Under the pieces are notes generated by a model, which worked only from the letters and a program-made list of their open reading frames with translations, searched no databases and had not been told where the DNA came from. The translations under genes and the position numbers were made by a program. Below are positions 37,491 to 50,600 of a DNA stretch of 64,000 nt, piece by piece; the stretch's first letter is position 1; each line of letters opens with the position of its first letter. The stretch spans positions 18,166,001 to 18,230,000 of the forward strand of contig OY987267.1 in assembly GCA_963920665.1 (NCBI GenBank), given 5' to 3'. The stretch comes from Straminergon stramineum. Lineage: Eukaryota > Streptophyta > Bryopsida > Hypnales > Calliergonaceae.

Positions 37491-39649
37491 AAATGGTGTA
37501 CTATTCAAATAATACACTTTAGGCAAGAGATCTCAGGCTCTTATATATGGAGGTTGTACCTTTAAGCTAGAATCTAAATGTGATGGTTTGGCAAACATGT
37601 TACAATTAGGTGTTATTACCTTACCAATATTCTAGTTCAAAATAAATAAGGTATATACATCCATAATCATCACTCCTCCAAATGCAACACTATGAGCCCC
37701 CATTTTGTCACTTGGGACTCACTATTCTTTTTTTTTCGATTTTTTACAAAATTAAATGTGGAAAATAGTATAAAAAGCCCCCAAAAGAGTGTAAAACCAA
37801 AATAGGTATGTTCCATGCCAATATAGTATTTGGTCATATTTCGAGTATTTTTTACTAATTAGATTAAAATCCTACTTGTAAATAGGTTAGAGACCACAAA
37901 ATCACAATATTTACCAATCTTTAGTAAAATGGTCTAAAATGGTTCAACCAACCGTGCATGTGATAGTAAAAGGCTAAAATTGGTCCGAGAGAACTTAGTG
38001 GGAACTTTAGAGCCTAGCTCCATAGATAGATTTTAAATTCCCATTGAAATTTTCATTTTTCATAGAAACCCCAATTGTTAACTTGCATGTTGGAGAAACT
38101 TACAATGGACCAGTGGAGGGAATCTACAACTGGAGAATGATGTTCCAAGGTTGAAATTACACTAGAAATTCAATGGTAAAGTCCCTTTGCCAGGATTCCT
38201 CTTTGAGTGAAAGATTCTTTGGAACCCTATAATTAAAAGATGGTGCAGGATTTTATTCACCTTTGACAATTGTGTAAAGTTTGAAGATCAACTCACATCT
38301 TTTGTAGGATTTCATAGGAGGTTTTATAAAAAAATTCAGAATTTTTTGATACTTAGAAGATGCCTTTCTGAATGGTCGACCACTTTAACCTTCAACGGGA
38401 AATTTGTAGAAATTATCTAGGTAGCAATAAAATCTCACTAAAAATTAGACTAGATTATTTTGTATTAATAAAATGCTTCAACAAATTTTAGGATATTCCG
38501 ATAGTCAAAAGGACCTGAACTTGTGAGATTCTTCAACAATCGGCGAAATTTAAAGATTACGTTGAAGTTGACCAATGGATCAGGAGCATATAAAAGAAGA
38601 ATTAGGTCAAATATAGGTCTTTTATTACTCCCCACACCTACTTAAGAGCCTAGGCTAGTTACTTTTGTTAGAAAAGTTAAATTCCAAAAGTTGGATTTTT
38701 AACCTTTTTAGCCTTAAGTTGGCTTTATGTTGGTGCTAAGTTTCATTGAGATTTTAGAGTTAGGATTAGGGATGCAGGGTTTCTTCAAACTAGAAATGGC
38801 CTTTTGAAGTCAATGGCGCAATTTGTTTGTGATTTGGAGGTAATCTATAAAAGTTAGAAAATGGATCAATGTAAAAAGTCCTAATTGATGAGTTTATTAT
38901 GTTGAAATGAGAGGATGTGGGTGCCTTTGAAAGAGTATATAAGGGCACTCATTCTTCTCTCAATTCACCTCTTTTTTGCTAAGTTTTGGCTTTGTACACA
39001 TTGGTTCAATAATTTGAACTTTTGGACCATTTTTGAGCCAAAGTTGTAATTGTGGTGTTTTTGGAGCATTTAAAGTTCCTTTGTTAACATTTGTGCAAGC
39101 TTTGAAGGACTTAGAGGTCCCTTCAAATCTTAATAGCACATATTTATATGTGTTTTTGTTGATTTTGGACTAATTTGTTGTCTTTTGTGCAAATTTGGGG
39201 TTAACTTGTTGTGAGTTTTATTATTATTATATACTAATCCTAAAGAGAAACCCCATTCTGTACCTTGGCGATGCCACTTTGTAGAATTTTTTAGAGTTTT
39301 ATGTAGTTGTATTAACAAAATTGCATCAAATTCTTGTTTTGTACTAATTCATGGTTGTACTAACAAGTGTTGTTGTACTTTGTACTAATTTATATTTGTA
39401 TTTTGTGCTAGCAAATGTGGATGTGTCTTGTACCATTTTGTGGAGAGAGTTGAGGTTTTTATAGTATTTTGTTTGTCCCATTCGGGACGGTGAAGCTTTG
39501 ACATTGGAGGTTTTAGAAATGATAGAAATTTGGAGAAAATCCCCAATACGGAAAATGTCATGCCTTTTAGTGACACTTACCACTTTAAACTCACCTCTTA
39601 GTGCTTCTCCAAGCACTTAACTCTTTAGTGACACAAAGGGCCACGTTCT

Positions 39650-40900
39650 TCTAACACTGCACATGCCATACATCCACAATGTTAGGTTCCAACTAGTCAT
39701 GGGGTTCCCCATTCTTCCGCGACTCCCAATACTTCCATTCTGACCCTTAACTACCATAAGACACCGGACATATCATTTGATGACATGGGACGGAATTTCC
39801 ATTGATGTTCAAGCATTTGATGGAGGCACTACTCCCTATCGGTACAAATCGCCCTTGAATGGGATCCAACTTCCTACTAGGCCCAATCCAAATCATTTCG
39901 GGACTCATCAAACGGGACTCATATCATGGCCTAACATGGACTTGGACACCAACCAACCGGTATCAAGGAGTGCATAGGCACTCCACAATAATACACAAGT
40001 GGTGGTGAGGCTTCAACACTAACCTCACCACTGGGGGCTACTTTGGCTCACCATGGCACCATCTGGAAGTGAGGAGGGAGACCACCCCTCCTCATAGTAT
40101 TCTTTGTGAGATTTGATAGCCATACCCCGATACTAGAGGTCACCGCGAACCCCCAAGATGCTCCCCATTTTAGAAGACCACCTAATTCCAAGTGATTTTC
40201 CCTAAATCGGACCCTCAAAGACTCCTGATCTTCCCATCGGGATAACTTTTAGCTCCAATCTCCAAATCCCAAGTGCGAGTCCATTTTCGTGATCTACATT
40301 TTTCTTAGATTGCCATGGACTATTCACTTTTCCTAGTACGACAAGTATTGAGGAGATTATGGCCCTCCAAAGGTACAAGTCCCCTAAGAGGTGTAGTTCT
40401 CTAAGACTCCACCTTTTTTGGATGCTCATAACTTTCAGCTCATAGCTCATCTCCTCATGAGCCTCAACATTTTAGAAAGCTTGTTTCCTTATCTTTTCAA
40501 TGATATGCGGCATGCCCTATTTGGCTCAAAGAACTCCTTTCAAACCTTGTTTCCCATGTCCCCATGCCTCAAGACGTGGCCGGGACACTGCCAACTTTGA
40601 AGAGCCATAATTTTTGACTCCTAACTCAAATTCTCGCGTTCTTTGAACTCATGGACGTGTCTTCTCACAAGCTTTCCAAGAATGTGTGACACGCCCTCTA
40701 ATTCATCTATATTAGAGCTTACAATGCTCTAATTGCTTGGGACTCCTAGTCCCCCTCACCCCATCTCTTGCAAGGCTTGAAGAGTCACCTCCAACGTTCC
40801 TCTTGGTCACCAAGGTGGCACGGGCGCGCCTCTTGATGAAGGTCGTGATAGCAAAGCCTTGAATTTGGTGATATCTCACCAAATTTAATTTAAAAAACAA
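39650..40900. other. GC-richer anonymous block, possible retrotransposon LTR or leader
   Basis: Base composition is clearly more balanced than in the flanks, with sharp change on both sides, yet every frame is interrupted and no protein family is recognisable. Such islands in AT-rich moss DNA are often untranslated parts of LTR retrotransposons. I see no primer-binding site or polypurine tract that would prove it. Confidence 0.3.
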
Positions 40901-42489
40901 GATTGTTAGAAACCAAGTTTAGTGTTAAAAAACAAAAACCTCATCACATTTTGGTCTCCTTCTTACAAATTCCCTAGCATTTGGAGAAGTAGAAGAACTA
41001 ATTGTCATGACAATTTTTTCTTTAGAAAGTTAGATTTGTTACAAAATAGGAATTAGTCCGAAGGCTAGTTCTTTGTGACTGCCAAAGAGGCCAAATTCCT
41101 AACAATAGGGCCCTGGCCCAGTAGCCAACTCCAACCAGACTCGCTAGAGGAGGGTTTGATCACCTCCCCTCCCAAAAAAACTTGATCTTTTTCATTTTTT
41201 TAGTTATTTTAAATTAAGATAGAGAAGAAATTTAGATTAAACTTAGGGAGAACAAAAAGAGAGAAGAGACAGAAGAAAGAAAACAAAGTTTATAATAGAA
41301 TTGGAATAGTTTAGTCATAGAAATAGGTTTTTAAAAAACCCATCATAATTTGTCAATAAGTAGCAATCAACATTAATCTCACCACTCTTTTTCTCCTAAA
41401 ACTTGTATCAATTGCACCAAAGAAATATTAGAGTTACAAACTCAAAATTGAATGATAGAATGAAGAAGAAATACAAAATTTGAATTTAAATGCAAATTAG
41501 ATAGAAACCAAGGAAATCTTGGAGAAACAATTAGAACCATTAGAAATATGATAGATTAGATAGATGACTTGAAAGAAGTGAGAAGCTTATTAACATAATA
41601 ATATAAGTTAATTATTGTAGAATCCTCTCAAGTCAACTTGTAGAATATTATAAGTGAGCTCGAATAGTGAGAATATAAAAGAAGTGTTAGAGAAAGAAAA
41701 GAAGAAGTCTCATAATCTATCAACTTGTATTAAAACCCACTTTTCAAGCGATGAGCATAAATTGATAAAGACCTATAGAATGGCAAATGAAAAAGAACTC
41801 GTGAACCTCTACAATAACGTTCAAAATAACTCATAGAATGGGATAAGTTACTAAGTAGTCTACATTTTCTTAATTTTCAAAGTTGACCAATTAAAACAAT
41901 TTTAGTAGAAAACCACGGCAGATGAAAGACTCTATGTTGTATAGAACTAATCTTTGCAATTAGGTTCATTTCCAATGATTTCTTTGAACTTAGGCTTTTA
42001 GAAAAGAGTCCATTACTAGGAAGGCTCAGTGGACAATCCTTAGACACCTGTTAGTAAATAAAATTAAAACAAAACAAATAGAATATGTTATGAAAGTTGT
42101 TTACCATGGGTGGGTATATAAACATTCACAAGTTCTGAATTAGAATGTCAAATGTTGTATGAACTATTTTGGCTAAGCTCCAAAATTCGTTATAAAATGG
42201 AGGAAGGTGCACAATCATGGGGACAACACAAGTGATTTACACAATCACATTTTCATTGTCTCATTTACAAGAGACCTTATAAAATTGGCATAGAGTTGTT
42301 TAGAGCACAAAGCCTGCAATTTCTTGATTTCAAATTCAAACAAATCTTCACAAACAAAAAAGGCAACCTCGGTATTCCCTTGATGGGACAAGTTCTCAAG
42401 TTCATTCCCATGTCTCCTAGAGGGTCCTCCGCTAAGGGAGAGTCCCCTTTCCCTTGTCCCCGTCCCCGTCCCCGTCTATCAATCTCGAA

Positions 42490-42800
42490 CAGGAGACATT
42501 AATACCTCCCTAGAGCAAAAGGGGGGGTTGTCAATGGGGCCCTTCTCTGGTAGATTTGGGGGCCTAGCTTGGGTCCCTTTCCTTCCACCCACCCCACCTC
42601 TAAGCTCTCCCACTCCTACTCTAGATTGCCTTCCGAGTTCAACCACTTTAGATCGCCTCTCCTGTCTCGGTCACTCTTCCATATCCAAATTGCCTCCTGG
42701 ATTAGATCATCATCCCTTAGTTGCTCCAGATCGCTTTCCATCTTTGAACCTCTCGAGTTCAACCTCCCGCTCTTGATCGCTACTCCATTCAATTGCAACC
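42490..42800 (+). mobile_element. Polypurine tract and LTR-like end, plus orientation
   Basis: The tract AGAGCAAAAGGGGGGG (42512-42527) is followed at once by TGTCAATGGGGCCC. This is the arrangement of a retrotransposon polypurine tract and the TG start of a 3' LTR. The next roughly 200 bases match the reverse complement of 44690-44860. Upstream, TCCCCG is repeated near 42456-42474. No matching 5' LTR or polyprotein was seen, so this is a truncated remnant. Confidence 0.5.
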
Positions 42801-44559
42801 TTCAGTTGGAGAAGTGTTATTGATTGTGACTTGGTAGTTGGAGAAGTATTATCAATGTTGTTACATTAACTGAGGTGATCAAATGTGCACTGGATTCTAG
42901 TACTAGCAAATGAGTATAATTTGCATGATCATTTGGTGGCCGATCTTCAAGTCATTTGAGGGAAGTATAAAGTCATGGTGGCACAGTGTGTGGCCAATGT
43001 AGGAGGTTTCAATAGTACTCAATACCTGGTAATAACAATTTGGTAAGGGGCAAAGGATTCCTAGAACCGAAGTCTAAGAGAATTAAAAATTAATATGACA
43101 TTGTCAATGTGGTAGGCATAAATTTAGCCTTCCTATTATATGTCTATAAATATTATATGTAGACATTATTTTGAAAGTGTGGAAGTAATATGTTCTTATG
43201 AAATTATCAAGGAATTTAGTGCATTAAATTCATTTGAGAATTACATTCCCATAATTTAAAGAGATAGAGAGTTTCACATACTTCTTTTTTCTTTCTAAAA
43301 TAATTTCATGTTTAGAACATGTATTTCAATGCTATCTTTGAGTTGTGAGGAATTCAATTTTGTCTTTTGTACTATACATAATTGAACTCAATAATTTTTA
43401 AAGGAAGAAAATAGTAGAGTTTTCATTATGTAAATATTTTCAAACTCTCAATGAAATTCTTGAATATAAATTTGTTAGAATTGAAAATTCAATTAACCTC
43501 TAAAGGATCAATGAGGTCCCATTAAAAACTATATTTGGAATTTTTAAATGAAATTCTTAGAATGGATGCTACTCATTATAGTAGACATGTCAAATTTTAT
43601 TTCATGTCATTTCAATAAATATTGCAAAAGGTAGAAGTGTTTTTTTATTTCAATGTCAAACTAGGGAGCAATAAAAATATTTTTAGAGGGATTTTTTAAA
43701 TTCCTAAATACTCAAAACATTAGAAGCTTTCAATTCCAAATACTAAAGTAGAAGTTATGAAGAGTTTTATTTTGTAGATAGTGGAGGTAGAAAAAACAAA
43801 GAAAGTCATTTTTTGCTCTTAGTTTTGAAAACTTGAAAATCAAAATGAAAATCAAAGATATTTATTGTTTAATAGAATATTCTCACCATTGGGATTAATA
43901 TTTTTAAATTCTTGTAAAAGTTATAAGGAAATTCGTGTTTTTTTATTCAATACTACCTTGCACTTTACAATGTTTTGAATGATGAATATGAAAGTTTTTT
44001 GGGTTAAAACTTATTACATATATTTTCAATCCATTTTTCAACATATTAACTAAATGCACAAGTTATAGGATATACATGTTGTTGTTCTAAATGTTGAAAG
44101 ACAAAACTTCACCTCATGGAAAGGCTAGAAAAGCCTACTTTTTTAAGTTCTTGCATATTGAACTTCCAAGAAATGGGAGATTTCATTCTAAAATTTCACA
44201 ACAATGTACTTGAACAAGTTAACCAAAGGATCCTATTGTTGAATTTGTTATATAAAAATATTTATAATGATAACAACCTTACTAAAAAGAGAAGTCGTAC
44301 TTAAGGAGTTTTTCAAATGGACCAAGTTTTTCATCGTCACGTCACGCTTGGATGGACAACCGACGGACGAAACATCAAGATTCAATCTTGTGTCCATCTG
44401 GATCCAAATTAATTTTTTTTGGACAATCAGTCCGTCGATTGGGACAGCTTGCTATCAAACTAGACGGTCCATCCAACAATTTTGACGGTCTGCTGTCAAC
44501 ATCAACAAATTGACCGTTCAAGTCGGCCATAGGCCGTCAAAAAAATAAAAATTTCTTGG

Positions 44560-44900
44560 CTGTCAACTTTCAAATGTGATCCCAACGCGTCAAGACGTGT
44601 CCGGACTGGTGCTGATGGACATCCCGACATGAAAAGCCAGTAGCATGTTGGGATGGAAAACCTTGAAATGGAATTTGAAGTCAAACTTGTAATGCAAAAA
44701 GTTGGAGTTGAGAGAGAGGAGAGGCGATTTGAAGTGGTTGAATTCGGATCTAGAATGGGAAGGTGAGAGCTTGGAGGTGGGGGCAAGTGGGAAGAATGGG
44801 ACATGAGTTGCACCCAAGTTAAGCCCCCAAATCTGCCAAGAAAAGGCCCCACTAACAGCCCCCCCCTTTTGCTTGAGAAGGGGGGTTAACGTCTCCTATC
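44560..44900 (-). mobile_element. Polypurine tract and LTR-like end, minus orientation
   Basis: Reading the minus strand, CAAGCAAAAGGGGGGGG (near 44873-44859) precedes TGTTAGTGGGGCC. This mirrors the element at 42490-42800, including the outer GGAGAC(A/G)TTAA and the inner TCAACCACTTYARATCGCCT block. The two ends are therefore diverged members of one family inserted in opposite directions about 2 kb apart. Confidence 0.5.
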
Positions 44901-45053
44901 TTGAATTGCGAGTTCATTAACTACTTGTCGTTGTTAGAAGTAGAACTTTGACAATCTTGTCTGAGTTTAACTACTTGTTTATGTCAGATTGTGTCATCAC
45001 TGGCATTGTGAGTTCAACATCTTGTAATTGCTTAGTTAGCTATCAACCTTCAT

Positions 45054-45542
45054 ATGGATTATCGTAAATTCACCTCTCGCCGATATGGCGTGGCAACGGA
45101 CATAGCAGAGGCAATGTAGACTTTCAACAAAGGAGTTCTCAGGGATGCTGTCAAAGTTGTGGTGCAAGCGTGATTCACCGGCAAGCTCCTCAAACCTAAG
45201 CCTATGGGAATGGCCATCGCGGTTGTGCTAATTATCCCAACCTCCTTGGCCACAATGGAATTGGCGAAGACATGTGTTGGCGATGTCCGAGTGTTGAAGA
45301 TAGAACTTCTTGAAGTGAAGACAAAGCTTGTGATGTTGAAGACCTATCTTATTGGCATGAAGACCGATCTTGCAGACCTTAAGAGAACCTTAGAGTGAAT
45401 TGACTGAGGTATAGACAAGATTGGTCACATTATTCAAGAAATTGGATTCACAAGCAAGTTGAAGAGCCTTGGAACACACCTTACTATCATCAAAGCCAAT
45501 CAAATCGTTAAAGTCACTAGAAGAAACTCCCATTTTTTTTGA
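45054..45542 (+). pseudogene. Unidentified frame broken by four in-frame stops
   Basis: One frame from ATG at 45054 to the TGA at 45540 reads as protein-like sequence with four internal stops: TAG at 45117, TGA at 45171, TGA at 45396, and TGA at 45405. Each is one C-to-T step from CAG or CGA. The N-terminal third is basic, a hydrophobic segment (AIAVVLIIPTSLA) follows, and then heptad-like Leu/Lys repeats (LLEVKTKLVMLKTYL) suggest a coiled coil. No family was recognised. It stands out from its flanks by composition. It may be a dead gene or an old transposon frame. Confidence 0.45.
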
Positions 45543-46084
45543 CAAGTTAAAAAATGTGGAAATGCATTTTTTTCTAATGTCATGCATGCTCCCATGGATG
45601 TCCAACAAAATCCGTCTAGATTGATACGGCAAAAACATGCAAAAATTCTGATAAAACATGCTTTGTTTTTTGTGCGATGTTTGCTTAGACATGGTCAAAG
45701 AAGATGCCAAAAGTGTGCCATGTGGCAACTACGTCATCACCACGTGGGTGGGCAGTGCAATGTCAACAACTTTTTCATCTGAGCGTTTGTTGACGTGGAA
45801 TATGATGTGACAAATAAAAATTCATAACGTGGCCGATCCATTGTGCCCTAAGTCTTATTTGTTTGGACTTCTGCTGTGACATGTACATGTTTTTTCGGGT
45901 GTCAATTATGACATGAGGATAATTCTTTTGAACATCATATAGCATCCCCTATGTGTTATGACACGTCTATGGAGACATGTAAATGACACAAACGATGTCC
46001 TCTAAGACGTACTTGATGTGCATGCCTTAATTTTTTGAGACATCAACTTTGACATCTTGACATTTTGCAACATCAACTTAGACA

Positions 46085-46212
46085 TATACTATACACCATA
46101 CATAATAAACCATACACATTAAAGACAATACACCATACATTGTATGCCATATATAGTATATAATATAGTGTATACAATACATCATACATTGTACACCATA
46201 CATAGTACACCG
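46085..46212. repeat. ACACCATACAT-type minisatellite patch
   Basis: Variants of ACACCATACAT/ACCATACACAT occur five or more times in about 125 bases, mixed with TATAGTATATAATATAG. Spacing is irregular, so this is a degenerate simple-sequence patch and not a clean array. Confidence 0.6.
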
Positions 46213-47057
46213 TAGTTGGCAACTACATATTATTGTGAGTAAATGGACATGAAAATATACGTTGTTTATACAAGTGGGCTAGTAAGGAGGGAGACAAACC
46301 ATATGGGATATATCAAACAATATGATATATAGAAATTTGTTTAAGTTGACGTCACAAAAAACATTTGGACATCTCAGTTGATGTCTTAGTTCATGTTGCA
46401 AAAAACATCTTGAAGTGTCCATTGACATCTCAATTAGACGCCTAAAAAAACAATGTTCAAAATCTCAAACGATATCAAAGTGTCTTGATGTGGCACACCA
46501 CGTTAGCCTTGTAAAGTGCCACATAAGGGTTTGGTTTTTGTTTTTTTCAAAAATGTGCCATGTGGCTACCCTTCTCTTGTTTTTTACATTTGGTTAACAT
46601 TTTACTTGAGCCCCCAATAACTTCTAGAAACTTACCCATAGTAAAATTAAAACCCCTTGCCAACGTGGCAAGTCCATGTTTTCTTGGATGTTGTATAAAA
46701 CACGCCTATGTTTTATCTAATGTCTTAGAGAACATTCTTGTGGCACAAGATATGAAGTTGTTTTGCCTGTAACATCCACACTTTTTTTGGAACATGCAAC
46801 AAAATTCTACCTTCCACGGCCGCAATCTCATCTTTAAACTCTTGTCTTGAAAAACATGCTTGTTTGATGATAATGTCAATAAAAAGGCGGGTTCCTTATA
46901 GTGACTTTTGCCTTATAGATTCTAACGCCACAGGGTACTATTTTATTTTTTGCTTGGTCATATTTTAGCTCTCTTAGTCATGAGATGCCAATCTTTGACA
47001 ATTCAAGTTCACATTGATGCTTGGCAGGAGCGCTTCCTGTAGTGGATTGCAAGACCT

Positions 47058-47627
47058 CGTAAGTGAGCGTTCAAGATCATGCCGGTTTGTGGCTTCACAC
47101 CTCAAACTAAACCTGATATACAACTAACTCTGGGTCTGCTTCAAGGAGAGGGATCAACTTGGCATCAATTGTTTTCTGGTCCTCCTTCTTTCCTCAGAGA
47201 AGACCCCTTCATCTTTCTGCATTAATAAATACAATACAGATTTGTGTAAACATGAAGACTGAATTCTTCACATTCGTTGGATTGTGTCCAATTAAAGCTA
47301 ATTGTCAGTGAAATACTTACATCTTTCTCAACTTCAAAAAACTCAAGCTCTCCCTTCTTCAATCTTCTTAGTAACTTCCTTCTTGAAGTAGGAATTGGAG
47401 TGCTTAGCAACATCAATTGGGACATCAACGGATGATATATCGATCTTAGTTGATATCGCAATAACGTAAGCTTGGTTCACCCTTCTCAAAGGAAAAACAT
47501 TGACCTTAAAAGTTAAAAGATCTTGCATTACATTCAATAAACATGTCCAAATTTTGTCAAATAATAATGCTCTCAAATCCAAAGTTGGTAGGAAGTCAAG
47601 AATTGTATTAAGATACAATTGCCTCAA
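47058..47627 (-). pseudogene. RPL6: Ribosomal protein eL6 (RPL6) pseudogene, C-terminal half
   Basis: On the minus strand the translation contains FPLRRVNQAYVIAISTKIDIS, the conserved eL6 block, followed by KKGELEFFEVEKD, KKEDQKTIDAKL, IPLLEADPELVVYQ and RFSLRCEA, in the order of plant eL6. The frame must shift near 47345-47360, again near 47195 and again near 47115 to follow them. A GTAAGT...TGCAG intron of 104 bases (47320-47217) is kept between EKD and KDEG, so this copy arose from genomic DNA and not from a processed mRNA. The first half of the roughly 230-residue protein is missing or unrecognisable. eL6 is a large-subunit ribosomal protein; this copy cannot encode it. Confidence 0.8.
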
Positions 47628-50600
47628 AAGAACACATGATTAGATTTTGTCCAATACAATTTAATGAGAGGAATTTGCCCTGTACTCCAAAATAACATGC
47701 GAAGTTGTAGCATGTTACAAGAATGAGAGGCATGCATCATTAGTGCAAGGAGGTTACAACCTTTGGTAAATAGAGAATCCACCAATTAACATGTGTACCA
47801 TGATAGTATGGTATTGAACTCAAAAAATTAGAAGCATACGAAGGGGTTACACACCAGTAACTAGTAGAAAACTAGATTTCAATTGCTTCAAGAACACCAC
47901 ACACTTGCCCTTATATTTTCGAGGCAACAAAATCAAAACAGTCCTTGGAGTGATGCTCGACCTACACATCCCAAAGAAGATAAGTGACCACCATATAAAA
48001 GCATAGTCTAAAGAATCTAGTTTTGATGCTTATCTGGACATTCTAATAGGTGCAGTAACCTTACATTACATTAATTGTCTTCCTTACTACATGGTAATGG
48101 TTATTTAGTATGATCTAATTAACCTATATATCACAAGGACATTCAACATCGGTTGTATGAAATAATGGGATTTAAGCATTTGCGATAGCATTTTGTAGTG
48201 TGTAGGGGTTGCAATGCATGCATTGTTAGATTGATCATTCTAATTGTCATATTGCTCAATTATTTGCCCAAACTATGTAACTATTACTGAGAAGATAGGA
48301 GGGTATCCAAATTACTTAGATGCTTGGGACTACATGTTTGGATGTCTGAGTCTACAATTGTTTTAAATGTCACATCCACATTCAACCAAGTCAAAGGGAA
48401 TTCATGAGCCAAATTGTGCATGTTGGTCTATAAGGCTTGTTCTCGATCTTGCTTGCACCCATAAAACAAGACTATATTACATCTAATTGATTATTCATGT
48501 GCAGTGGTTGAAATGAGATTTATCAGATACATATCAACCTCAAAAAGATGAGTTGACGGAATTTTTGGTCTCAAATACAATGCACAAGAGACCTATCAAA
48601 ATAATTATCAAAAGTTGTCACCTTCATGAAATTGCTCAACTAAATTCATCAATGCCAAGTGTCTTCTTGCTAGGGAGAAAATCACTCACCTGTTTAAGTG
48701 TAAGAATGTGTTGTTAGCATACAATGTATTGAAGCACATGCTTGCTACTTGAGGCATTGGCCGACCCCTCGTGAAATTAAGCTCCACAACAATTTGCAAT
48801 ATATATATATGAGTGAAAAATCAACAACAAGAACTTTACTCGGACTGAGCACTCTACCACACCACAAACATATTGTAAAGCACGGTTGCACACAATATAT
48901 AATCCAAGGAAGGCAAAAACAAACTATAACATCAAACAACCGTACTAGTACTATGTTTACCCAAAAAACTGAGACTGTTGTTTTATTGCATGACGTCAAG
49001 TATCTATGAGAACTACAATACACTTGTCTCCATTCACAAATCATAAAGCCAACGTGTACATAAAAGTGATGTGCAACATTTATTAAATCCTTATAGGGTT
49101 TTACATTGAGTTGCTTAGCAATTTCTTGTATTTCTTGTTACCCTACACAATCGTTAAAGTTATTCAAATTCAAACGCAATTGTCTATTGTGATAACATGA
49201 ATATCCAAATTCATGCATCATAGCTTTCAGAATCAACAACCAAAAGGGAGAAGGAGGCCACTACCAACATCTCCAACATATTGAGGTGCCACTATGTAAA
49301 CTATCACGGTCACCAGTTGGACAATATTGTGTTCTGTTGCACAAGCTAATAGTAACAAGCTAGACATTGACACCGATGTCAAGTATAGGCGGTACTGACA
49401 ACTGCAAATAAATTAAAGAATCTTTATCCAGAACCTTCAATGAGTGGCGAAATTTGAAATCACTTACCACTCTCTTGCCCATAACCTTGTAGGTCGTCTC
49501 CAACACCCATCTTTTCGAATCGCTTCTTCTTGGTGCATTTAAGCATCCCTCTTGAAACTTTGACAAACTACATAGTATGTAAGCGTCCTATTAGAAAAAA
49601 TAATCCTTCTAAGAAGACATAAAGAAATATCAGAAAATAATGGCAAATCTTAGATAGAAATAATTCAAATACGTAATGAGTTGATGATTAGGCCCTTTCA
49701 AAAGCATTTATAGCATTTCCATGTCGCTCCATCCAAACAGAGACACTAAAAGCACTAAGCAATCCTAAAACATTCCTTAACATAAAGTGCAATGTGCAAA
49801 AAACAAGAAGATTGTTTTCAAAGAAGAAAGTGACAAGCTTGAAGAAAGACTCAAGTGAGATTCAAAAGACATACTCCATGAAACAAACAAAGGATGGAAA
49901 TACCTCTTCATAGCAACCATGGCAAAGACCATGTGCATAATGCACAACACCAATTTCTTTGTGCTTGTGAACACAATATTATACTAGTCCCTTTGCCTTC
50001 AATATGAGGAGTTCAACAACTAGTTTTGATATATGCATCAATCTCCTTTTGCTTGGGTATTGGAAGTCCTCAACTTGTCAAATGCACGCTATATTAGCAA
50101 TAGCAATACAACTTCACAACGTAGAATATTGCAATGTGCTTGCAGATTTTACACTTCTTAGTTGCATTAAATATTTTTTGCAAAAAATGAAAATAGACAA
50201 ATGTCAATTTCCATGAATATTTTTAGAGACTAAATTTTATGAAGGATTCTTCATTTTCATTTTCATTTCTTTTTTAAAAATTGGCATTTACTTTTTAGAA
50301 TTAATTTCATATCAAATAGTTAGCAAATTATTGTAGCCCTATACAATGACCTTGTTGTAAGTTGCAAAATCTACAAATCCTACAAGATTTTTTCTTACAT
50401 ATGTAGATTTTACAATTAGCAAAAATGACTTCTTATAAAATAATTCAATAGTTACTATAGTTACTTTCAAAGAATTACTTTTGTTTTTTAAAATGAGAGG
50501 TGTAGCTCTTATAGCCATAAATCTTTAAAGTTAGCAATAAATCTTATAAACATGACCATTTGAATTGAGTTGTGATAAATCTTCAAAGCCCCAATATCTG

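Noticed and set aside
42528..42823. Pro/Ser-rich frames in the LTR-like block
   Set aside because: Both opposed copies give similar Pro/Ser-rich peptides from non-coding repeat sequence; there is no domain or splice support.
45390..45728. 112-codon minus-strand frame
   Set aside because: It overlaps the plus-strand decayed frame and shows no recognised family; probably a shadow.
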